In this document: positions 1 to 4,946 of the stretch, piece after piece | Numbering within the stretch: position 1 is the first letter of the stretch | Layout: each line of letters begins with the position of its first letter | DNA from: Desulfotomaculum sp. | GTDB taxonomy: Bacteria; Bacillota; Desulfotomaculia; Desulfotomaculales; Nap2-2B | Assembly: GCA_003445555.1 (NCBI GenBank) | Contig: DMDI01000039.1 | Location: 1-6,168 of the forward strand | DNA: 6,168 nt | Direction of reading: 5' to 3' | Translations under genes and position numbers: made by a program | The notes under the pieces: generated by a model | The model's input: the letters and a program-made list of their open reading frames with translations, nothing else | Database searches by the model: none | Told to the model about the DNA's origin: nothing

Positions 1-522
1 GCTTGGTACAAGAAGCTTAACCAGGGCTTTAACCTGAATTTCTTTGCAGACCTTTATCTGGCTCCAAATAAGTTGATTACCGGTGACAGGGTCGGTAACC
101 ACGCCGCATTCACAGTCGCCAACGTCAAGAATTTGACATTGGACCAATGTTCCGAGAGGAGCCCACATAAAGGCCTGGGTTAAAGCCTGAAGAGTGGTAG
201 TATAAGTAGTAACTAAATTTCCGTTTACGTCTCTTATTTCTCCAGTGATACCTACCCGGTTAACTACTTTAACGGGCCGGTAGTAAGGCGGATTAAAATC
301 ACCAAATCCGGCAAAGAAACAAACGGCACTGCCTGGCACTACACTACAGGTGCAGGTAGAACCTGGCGGTATAGGAACCGGAGCAGGTATACTGCCTCCA
401 AGAAGTTCCTCGGCGGCACATTGGTCGTAAACCTTGAGCACCTCGATGCAATCTTTTTCCGTATACGGCGGGCAATTTGGAGTCCCGTCTACAAATGGAC
501 ACTTACCTGGTTTGATGGCCAT
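1..522 (-). CDS. Cys-rich hypothetical protein, possibly spore coat/exosporium-type (3' end beyond window)
   Basis: The frame is open from an ATG at 522 down to base 1, giving 174 residues with no stop, so the C-terminus is outside the window. The start is supported by a strong Shine-Dalgarno site (AAAGGAGTG, complement of 531-539) 8 bases upstream. The visible part has 11 cysteines: C8, C17, C25, C35, C57, C59, C68, C129, C137, C139 and C159. Several are closely paired (CTC at 57-59, CEC at 137-139). A CIEVLKVYDQC segment spans 25-35, followed by a proline-rich linker at 45-54. The segment after about residue 80 is rich in alternating beta-type residues and ends KALVKLLVPS. No signal peptide or membrane segment is visible. 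The KVYD-Cys pattern recalls uncharacterised spore surface proteins of Clostridia and Bacilli. That is recollection, not a search, so the role is tentative although the gene itself is convincing. Confidence 0.8.
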   Translation of the reverse strand, partial: MAIKPGKCPFVDGTPNCPPYTEKDCIEVLKVYDQCAAEELLGGSIPAPVPIPPGSTCTCSVVPGSAVCFFAGFGDFNPPYYRPVKVVNRVGITGEIRDVNGNLVTTYTTTLQALTQAFMWAPLGTLVQCQILDVGDCECGVVTDPVTGNQLIWSQIKVCKEIQVKALVKLLVPS

Positions 523-530
523 AATTGATT

Positions 531-577
531 CACTCCTTTCTTTAAATTAATGCTATATTAAGTATCTATAACAATAT
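531..577 (-). promoter_or_regulatory. Candidate sporulation-type promoter and RBS for the Cys-rich gene
   Basis: On the minus strand an ATATT element (complement of 573-577) lies 15 bases before TATAGCAT (complement of 550-557). This loosely resembles the sigma-E pattern ATATT followed by CATACAnT. It is followed by the Shine-Dalgarno site at 531-539, which would give a leader of about 20 bases. The region is very AT-rich and the -10 match is partial, so only the ribosome binding site is firm. The rest of the 523-819 spacer is AT-rich and holds no convincing gene. Confidence 0.2.
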
Positions 578-763
578 ACGGAAAACATATGCTAAGTGTT
601 ACCACATAAATCATAATATGGTAATGCATAAACCAGAAATGTTTTAAACAAAAAAATTTTCTAGCTTAAATTTAAGAAGGAATTTCTTTTCCCTCAAGGC
701 GAAAATAGTAAAGCAAAGGGACATAAAGGGGATTTTCCGTAGCTTCCTTTAAGGTGTTTATAT

Positions 764-793
764 GAGACATTTTGGCTATAAATACATATAATA
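764..793 (+). promoter_or_regulatory. Candidate promoter of the 109-residue gene (sigma-A and sigma-K readings overlap)
   Basis: A perfect TATAAT (787-792) stands 17 bases after GAGACA (764-769, 4/6 match to TTGACA), which is good sigma-A geometry. The same bases also fit the sigma-K pattern: AC at 767-768, 16 bases, then CATATAATA at 785-793, matching CATAnnnTA. Transcription would start near 799, leaving a leader of about 20 bases before the ribosome binding site AGGAGG at 806-811. The sequence alone does not decide between vegetative and late mother-cell expression. Confidence 0.45.
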
Positions 794-819
794 ACCAAAA
801 GAGATAGGAGGTTTGTTTT

Positions 820-1149
820 ATGAATTTAGAAATAAATGCTAATCTAGAATTTAATCATGAACCGGAGAAAAACGAAGAAAAACAAGAACAACAACCAAAA
901 ATAACCGCCAAAAGAGAAATTAAGGCTGAAGCAAGGAAAACTAAAGACGAACAAGTTCCGGGGTATTTTGCTGATTTACCGCGCCTGGTTATAGAATACG
1001 CGCAAAAATCACTGATACCTCCTCAAGTAATTGAGTACTATAAGCAATATGGTCTGGATGAACAGATCATAAAAATTTTGTTTCACGTGCAGCCTTATGA
1101 TGATGCTTCATACAAGCCGGTTAATAGTTTACCGGGTCATATTTGCTGA
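820..1149 (+). CDS. Hypothetical protein, 109 residues, charged N-terminus
   Basis: The ATG at 820 follows a canonical AGGAGG (806-811) with 8 bases between, so the start is well supported. I do not recognise the family. Residues 1 to about 45 are highly polar, rich in Glu, Lys and Gln, and probably disordered. Residues from about 48 to the end look folded and mainly helical, with many Tyr, Ile and Leu (PGYFADLPRLVIEY near the start of this part). The protein ends with Cys as its last residue. There is no signal peptide, membrane segment or known motif. The gene stands alone, divergent from the cysteine-rich gene, with its own promoter candidate. If that promoter is read as sigma-K, a spore-coat-associated role would fit, but this is inference. 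Confidence 0.72.
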   Translation: MNLEINANLEFNHEPEKNEEKQEQQPKITAKREIKAEARKTKDEQVPGYFADLPRLVIEYAQKSLIPPQVIEYYKQYGLDEQIIKILFHVQPYDDASYKPVNSLPGHIC

Positions 1150-1159
1150 AAAAAGTACC

Positions 1160-1175
1160 GGGCTAGCGGGCTAGC
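1160..1175. repeat. Tandem 8-base repeat GGGCTAGC x2
   Basis: Two exact copies of GGGCTAGC lie head to tail just after the stop of the 109-residue gene. Because GCTAGC is its own reverse complement, the pair can also fold into a 5-bp stem (1162-1166 with 1171-1175) around CGGG. No T-run follows, so it is a poor intrinsic terminator. Confidence 0.5.
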
Positions 1176-1200
1176 GCAACATAAGAACACCGGTCATCAG

Positions 1201-1229
1201 TTGCCAGAAAAATATTAGTTTCTTACAGT
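1201..1229 (+). promoter_or_regulatory. Candidate sigma-A promoter for the gene at 1346
   Basis: TTGCCA (1201-1206, 5/6 match to TTGACA) is followed after 17 bases by TACAGT (1224-1229, 4/6 match to TATAAT). Transcription would begin near 1236 and leave a leader of about 110 bases that contains the hairpin at 1262-1284. Apart from this, the 196-base spacer 1150-1345 shows only the tandem repeat and that hairpin. Confidence 0.3.
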
Positions 1230-1261
1230 GCCTGACGGCGAGCTGCCGGTTGTAAAAATAT

Positions 1262-1284
1262 AGTAAAACGCTTGCCGTTTTACT
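1262..1284. other. Perfect 9-bp inverted repeat in the spacer before the gene at 1346
   Basis: AGTAAAACG (1262-1270) pairs exactly with CGTTTTACT (1276-1284) around the loop CTTGC. It is not followed by a T-run on either strand, so it is not a standard intrinsic terminator. It could be an RNA hairpin in the leader of the downstream gene or a binding site for a dimeric regulator. Confidence 0.45.
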
Positions 1285-1330
1285 GAATACTTACCGTGGG
1301 TTAACGTTTTGTTAGCAAAAATTAGCCTTA

Positions 1331-1337
1331 GGGGGGT
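1331..1337 (+). promoter_or_regulatory. G-rich Shine-Dalgarno site that favours the second ATG (1346)
   Basis: GGGGGGT can pair with the 16S anti-Shine-Dalgarno end when one G-U pair is allowed. Only 3 bases separate the G-run from the first in-frame ATG (1340), while the second ATG (1346) is 9 bases away, which is within the normal range. Position 1346 is therefore preferred as the start. Confidence 0.5.
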
Positions 1338-1345
1338 AGATGGCT

Positions 1346-2020
1346 ATGTCTGATATATTATCCAGCTTTAAAAAAAGGTTTTACGCTTCTTTTAACCTTC
1401 CTTTAGACAGTTATCCTTTAGACTGCCGGGTTACTGAAGCATATTTATACGGTAAGCTGCTTGAAGATAGAACACTTTTAGCCTTCGGCAAATATAATCT
1501 TATATTTTGTTTTAATTACCTCCACAAAGATTTTAACCCGGTACATTTAGTCAGCCGGATATTTTGCGAAAAATTTGAAGTAACCGAAACACTACCGGAA
1601 GGTATAGAAATCAAGCTGTATTTTAGCAAACCTTTGTATGCTACCACGCGCACCGGCGCGCAACAAAACCCAACCCTCTTAAGTTTAGTAAAAAATATTT
1701 TTTTGTTTCTTACCTGGGTGGAGGTACATATAGATGGAGAAATTACGGTTGAATTTTTCACCAACAAAGCTCATGAAACAGCTAAAATTATACCCGATAA
1801 AAGACTAAACGTAACTTGTTCTGAGCAAAAGAATATGTTGGTCAATCAGGTGAAGGTAGCTAAAGCAGGCGTAAAACAAATAAAGTCTGACGCGTCAACG
1901 GGGATTACCATACCCTTCCCGGCTTTATATCCTGCTTTTACAAATCAAATACCTGACCATATGAAGTTGCGCCAAACTATTCTTCAAAAATATACCCCTC
2001 CCCCCAGTAAACCGGGGTAA
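1346..2020 (+). CDS. Hypothetical protein, about 224 residues
   Basis: I do not recognise this family. The preferred start is the ATG at 1346 because of Shine-Dalgarno spacing; the ATG at 1340 adds only Met-Ala. Residues from about 20 to 145 look like a folded, mostly beta region with many aromatic residues and single cysteines. The stretch around FLTWVEVHIDGEITVEFF, near 120-137, is notably hydrophobic but too mixed for a membrane helix. From about 145 onward the chain is polar and ends in a proline-rich tail (TPPPSKPG). No signal peptide or catalytic motif is visible. The repeated GK, GEI and LPEGI turns loosely recall Firmicutes spore-coat SPOCS/DUF3794-type beta domains, but this is an impression only. 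It lies upstream of hslV where codV/xerC sits in B. subtilis, and it is clearly not a tyrosine recombinase. Confidence 0.75.
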   Translation: MSDILSSFKKRFYASFNLPLDSYPLDCRVTEAYLYGKLLEDRTLLAFGKYNLIFCFNYLHKDFNPVHLVSRIFCEKFEVTETLPEGIEIKLYFSKPLYATTRTGAQQNPTLLSLVKNIFLFLTWVEVHIDGEITVEFFTNKAHETAKIIPDKRLNVTCSEQKNMLVNQVKVAKAGVKQIKSDASTGITIPFPALYPAFTNQIPDHMKLRQTILQKYTPPPSKPG

Positions 2021-2065
2021 TTAAAAGGAAACTTAAAAGAATAAAAAGAATAAAGAGTTTTAAAC

Positions 2066-2093
2066 TTGCCTTATTGGTTATAGTTGTGATAAA
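2066..2093 (+). promoter_or_regulatory. Candidate extended -10 sigma-A promoter of hslVU-codY
   Basis: TTGCCT (2066-2071, 4/6 match to TTGACA) is followed by a 16-base spacer and GATAAA (2088-2093, 4/6 match to TATAAT). TG at 2085-2086 supplies an extended -10. Transcription would start near 2100, upstream of the hairpin at 2122-2156, which would put that hairpin in the untranslated leader of hslV. Confidence 0.4.
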
Positions 2094-2121
2094 TTAATAC
2101 GTAGTAGGCTTGGGCATGAAA

Positions 2122-2156
2122 AAAGCCTTTTTATAGATTTTTTATAAAAAGGCTTT
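2122..2156. terminator. 14-bp perfect hairpin in the hslV leader, terminator-like on the minus strand
   Basis: Bases 2122-2135 pair perfectly with 2143-2156 around a 7-base loop (GATTTTT). The stem has a GCC/GGC core and AT-rich ends. On the minus strand the stem runs into TTTTTT (complement of 2119-2124), the form of an intrinsic terminator. On the plus strand only TTT follows before ACAAAAA, so termination there should be weak. It may end transcripts from the gene at 1346, block antisense transcripts from downstream, or act as a leader structure for hslVU-codY. Confidence 0.5.
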
Positions 2157-2185
2157 ACAAAAATAAAAAAGGTGGCGCGTTTTTT

Positions 2186-2725
2186 TTGTTTCACGGCACT
2201 ACGGTGATAGCCGTAAAAAAGAATAATCAGGTGGCTTTGGCCGGGGACGGTCAGGTAACCTTTGCGCAAAACACAATTTTAAAACACCGCGCCCGAAAGA
2301 TCCGCCGTTTGTATAACGGGCAAGTACTGGCCGGTTTTGCGGGGGCGGTCGCCGATGCTTTTACTTTATTTGAAAAATTTGAAAATAAACTGGAGTCATA
2401 CAACGGGAATTTAGCCAGGGCGGCCGTTGAGTTGGCCAAAGAATGGCGAACAGACCGTTTTTTACGTCGTTTGGAAGCATTGCTTATCGTGGCTAATCAG
2501 GAGAGCTTATTAGTAATATCTGGCAACGGAGAAGTAATTGATCCTGATGACGGAGTAGTCGCCATAGGCTCTGGTGGGCCGTACGCGTTAGCTGCGGCGC
2601 GTGCTTTAGTCAAATATACTGATTTAACAGCCAGCCAGGTTGCTTACGAGGCTCTGTCCATTGCGGCCGGTATTTGCGTTTATACTAATACCGAGATAAC
2701 CGTGGAAGAACTGGGAGGAAAATGA
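2186..2725 (+). CDS. hslV: ATP-dependent protease peptidase subunit HslV (ClpQ)
   Basis: This is the proteolytic subunit of the cytoplasmic HslUV (ClpYQ) protease, a double-ring threonine peptidase that degrades proteins unfolded by HslU. The 179-residue length is normal for the family. The start is a TTG at 2186, about 11 bases after a GGTGG site (2171-2174). It gives MFHGTT, so removal of four residues would expose the catalytic Thr5. The Thr-Thr pair, AGDGQVTF (19-26), the KIRRLYN segment with the conserved active-site Lys38, the GFAG turn (50-53) and GSGG with Ser129 (128-131) are all present. The C-terminal region [14 protein letters not shown] is typical. The stop is followed after one base by the hslU start, which indicates translational coupling. 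The residue before the catalytic Thr is Gly. The identification is firm. Confidence 0.97.
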   Translation: MFHGTTVIAVKKNNQVALAGDGQVTFAQNTILKHRARKIRRLYNGQVLAGFAGAVADAFTLFEKFENKLESYNGNLARAAVELAKEWRTDRFLRRLEALLIVANQESLLVISGNGEVIDPDDGVVAIGSGGPYALAAARALVKYTDLTASQVAYEALSIAAGICVYTNTEITVEELGGK

Positions 2726-2726
2726 A

Positions 2727-4127
2727 GTGGAAGAACTAACCCCGCAGCAAATTGTTAATGAGCTGGATAAATACATTATTAGTCAGCAGGAAGCAAAAAA
2801 AGCCGTAGCTATTGCTTTGCGCAACCGCTACCGGCGCAGCAAGCTGCCGCCGGAACTCCAGGAAGAGGTGGTGCCGAAAAATATTCTTATGATTGGCCCA
2901 ACGGGGGTGGGAAAGACAGAAATTGCCCGACGTTTGGCCCGTCTGGTAAAAGCTCCTTTTATAAAGGTAGAGGCGACTAAGTTCACGGAAGTTGGTTATG
3001 TAGGCCGGGATGTAGAAAGCATGGTTCGTGATCTGGTAGAAACTTCTATTCGAATGACCAAACAGGAAAAAATGTTTTTGGTGCAAGATAAAGCAAGGGA
3101 ATTAGCCCAGGAACGTCTGGTTGAACTTTTAGCCCCCTTACCGTGTTCTGAAGTTTCCGTACCCAATCCCCTGGAAATGATTTTTGGGGGGGGTGCAAAA
3201 CAAACGAAGCCAAAAGACCAGCTATCAGAAAAAAGGGACCAGACCCTTTACCTGGAACGGGAAAACCGGCGGGAAAAGTTAAAGCAAGGGAAATTGGAGC
3301 AAGAATATGTGGAAATAGAAGTTGAAGATACCGGATCGCCTATGTTAGAGGTTTTTACCGGCACTGGTATGGAAGAATTGGGTATTAATATGCAGGATAT
3401 GCTGGGGGGTTTTTTCCCGAAAAAAAAGCGGAAACGTAAAGTAACGATTACCGAGGCCCGTAAGATTCTTGCCCAGCAGGAAGCTCAAAAATTAATTGAT
3501 ATGGATGAAGTCACTTCTCAGGCCATCCGGCGGGCCGAAGAGCACGGGATTGTTTTTTTGGACGAGATTGATAAAATAGCCAGTCTTGATACCACCGGCG
3601 GTCCTGATGTTTCCAGAGGCGGGGTGCAACGGGACATTCTTCCTATTGTAGAAGGCTCAACGGTAATAACCAAGTACGGACCGGTTAAAACTGATTATAT
3701 TCTTTTTATTGCTGCGGGCGCCTTCAGCACGGTAAAACCTTCTGACCTTATTCCGGAATTGCAGGGGCGTTTCCCTATCCGGGTAACCTTGAATAATCTT
3801 ACCGAAGCAGATTTTTTGCAGATTTTAACGGAACCACAAAATGCTTTAATTAAACAATACACGGCTTTGTTAGCCACTGAGGAGGTAAAAATAGAATTTT
3901 CAAAAAATTCACTTGCAGAAATTGCAAAAATTGCGTATAATGTAAACACGCGTACAGAGAATATTGGGGCCCGGCGCTTATACACCATTACCGAAAAACT
4001 TTTAGAAGATCTATCTTTTAACGCGCCAAACTTAAAGGGACAGACTTTTATTTTTGACGAAAACTACGTCAGGCAAAAATTAAGCACCATTGTCAAAGAT
4101 GAAGATGTGAGTCGCTATATTCTTTAG
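2727..4127 (+). CDS. hslU: ATP-dependent protease ATPase subunit HslU (ClpY)
   Basis: HslU is the AAA+ hexameric unfoldase that docks on HslV and threads substrates into it. The 466-residue length is normal. The start is a GTG at 2727, served by GGGAGG (2713-2718) inside the end of hslV. Walker A is GPTGVGKT (57-64), the substrate-gripping pore loop is GYVG (90-93), and Walker B is VFLDEID with Asp279-Glu280. The predicted arginine finger lies in GRFPIR (Arg348) and sensor 2 in NIGARRL (412-418). The variable I-domain occupies roughly residues 110-240. The C-terminus SRYIL fits the tail that inserts between HslV subunits. Two homopolymer runs, G8 at 3186-3193 and A8 at 3420-3427, lie in the I-domain region and its exit without breaking the frame. 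A CodY-box-like sequence is embedded at 3895-3909. Confidence 0.97.
   Translation: MEELTPQQIVNELDKYIISQQEAKKAVAIALRNRYRRSKLPPELQEEVVPKNILMIGPTGVGKTEIARRLARLVKAPFIKVEATKFTEVGYVGRDVESMVRDLVETSIRMTKQEKMFLVQDKARELAQERLVELLAPLPCSEVSVPNPLEMIFGGGAKQTKPKDQLSEKRDQTLYLERENRREKLKQGKLEQEYVEIEVEDTGSPMLEVFTGTGMEELGINMQDMLGGFFPKKKRKRKVTITEARKILAQQEAQKLIDMDEVTSQAIRRAEEHGIVFLDEIDKIASLDTTGGPDVSRGGVQRDILPIVEGSTVITKYGPVKTDYILFIAAGAFSTVKPSDLIPELQGRFPIRVTLNNLTEADFLQILTEPQNALIKQYTALLATEEVKIEFSKNSLAEIAKIAYNVNTRTENIGARRLYTITEKLLEDLSFNAPNLKGQTFIFDENYVRQKLSTIVKDEDVSRYIL
3895..3909. promoter_or_regulatory. Candidate CodY box inside hslU, upstream of codY
   Basis: The 15 bases match the published CodY operator AATTTTCWGAAAATT at 14 of 15 positions; the only difference is A instead of G at position 9. 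The site lies about 240 bases upstream of the codY start, within hslU coding sequence. Bound CodY could block elongation into codY or act on an internal promoter, giving autoregulation. AT-rich coding sequence can produce such a match by chance, so function is unproven. Confidence 0.35.
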
Positions 4128-4137
4128 TTTAGTTAAA

Positions 4138-4143
4138 AAGGAG
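4138..4143 (+). promoter_or_regulatory. Shine-Dalgarno site that favours the second ATG of codY
   Basis: AAGGAG ends at 4143. That leaves 1 base to the first in-frame ATG (4145) and 7 bases to the second (4151). The second spacing is normal, and a start there also gives an N-terminus of the usual CodY form (a few residues before [10 protein letters not shown]). Confidence 0.65.
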
Positions 4144-4150
4144 AATGAAA

Positions 4151-4945
4151 ATGCTAACCTTATTGGATAAAACCCGTACTTTGAATAAACTGCTCCAAAA
4201 GTCAGCCGGGTACCCTGTTGATTTTAAAGAAGTAGCCCTTCTTTTTAGTGAAATCATCGAATGTAACGTTTATATTCTTGACCGCCGGGGTAAACTTTTA
4301 GGGTTTAACTACGGCAAGCCGTTTACCTGTGAAGTAACTAAGAGTTTTATAGAATTTCAAGGCAGCTTTCCCGAAGAATATAACGAAAAGCTGTTAAAGA
4401 TTGACGAAACTCAAGCAAATGTTGGTGATTATATAGAATATTGTATGTTTAAACCTGAAGTAAACTGTAAATTTACGAACAGATTAAATACCTTTGTCCC
4501 CATTATTGGAGCAGGCTCACGATTAGGCACCCTGGTTCTGTCGAAACTGGAGGATAAATTTACTTGTGAGGATTTAGTTTTGGCCGAGTACGGGGCTACG
4601 GTGGTAGGGATGGAAATCTTAAGAGCCCGGGCCGGACGGATGGAGGAAGAAGCCCGCAAGCGGGCTACCGTACAGGTTGCTTTAAGCACTTTATCATACT
4701 CTGAGCTAGACGCGATAAAACATATTTTTGCTCAGTTAGATGGTGAAGAAGGTCTCTTGATAGCCAGTAAAATAGCTGACGAGGTGGGCATTACCCGTTC
4801 GGTAATTGTAAACGCCCTGCGTAAATTTGAAAGCGCCGGTGTAATCGAGTCCAAGTCTTTAGGGATGAAAGGCACTTATATTCGGGTTTTAAATGACCGT
4901 TTATTAGAGGAAATAGAAAAATTAAGTCATCAAATAAAACTATGA
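4151..4945 (+). CDS. codY: Global nutritional transcriptional regulator CodY
   Basis: CodY is a dimeric DNA-binding regulator that represses amino-acid uptake, biosynthesis and many stationary-phase genes when branched-chain amino acids and GTP are plentiful. With the preferred start at 4151 the product has 264 residues, close to the 259 of B. subtilis; the ATG at 4145 would add two. The N-terminal GAF-type sensing domain spans about 1-155 and includes RRGKLLGF (45-52). The well-conserved stretch [17 protein letters not shown] leads into the long linker helix. The winged helix-turn-helix lies at about 205-248, with [20 protein letters not shown] as recognition region and GMKGTYI as wing. Five cysteines (38, 60, 98, 106, 139) lie in the sensing domain. 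The gene follows hslU after 23 bases with no terminator, so it is probably co-transcribed. The identification is firm. Confidence 0.97.
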   Translation: MLTLLDKTRTLNKLLQKSAGYPVDFKEVALLFSEIIECNVYILDRRGKLLGFNYGKPFTCEVTKSFIEFQGSFPEEYNEKLLKIDETQANVGDYIEYCMFKPEVNCKFTNRLNTFVPIIGAGSRLGTLVLSKLEDKFTCEDLVLAEYGATVVGMEILRARAGRMEEEARKRATVQVALSTLSYSELDAIKHIFAQLDGEEGLLIASKIADEVGITRSVIVNALRKFESAGVIESKSLGMKGTYIRVLNDRLLEEIEKLSHQIKL

Positions 4946-4946
4946 G

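Noticed and set aside
590..660. 23-codon minus-strand ORF and CATAnnnT-like motifs
   Set aside because: There is no ribosome binding site, the sequence is very AT-rich, and no -35 element occurs at proper spacing.
1560..1574. Second CodY-box-like sequence
   Set aside because: It matches at only 11 of 15 positions and lies inside a coding region with no promoter nearby.
3400..3445. PKKKRKRKV resembling a nuclear localisation signal
   Set aside because: Basic residues at this point, just after the I-domain, are usual in HslU, and a bacterium has no nucleus to target.
2736..3988. Minus-strand open frames within hslU
   Set aside because: They are shadows of the strongly conserved HslU coding frame.
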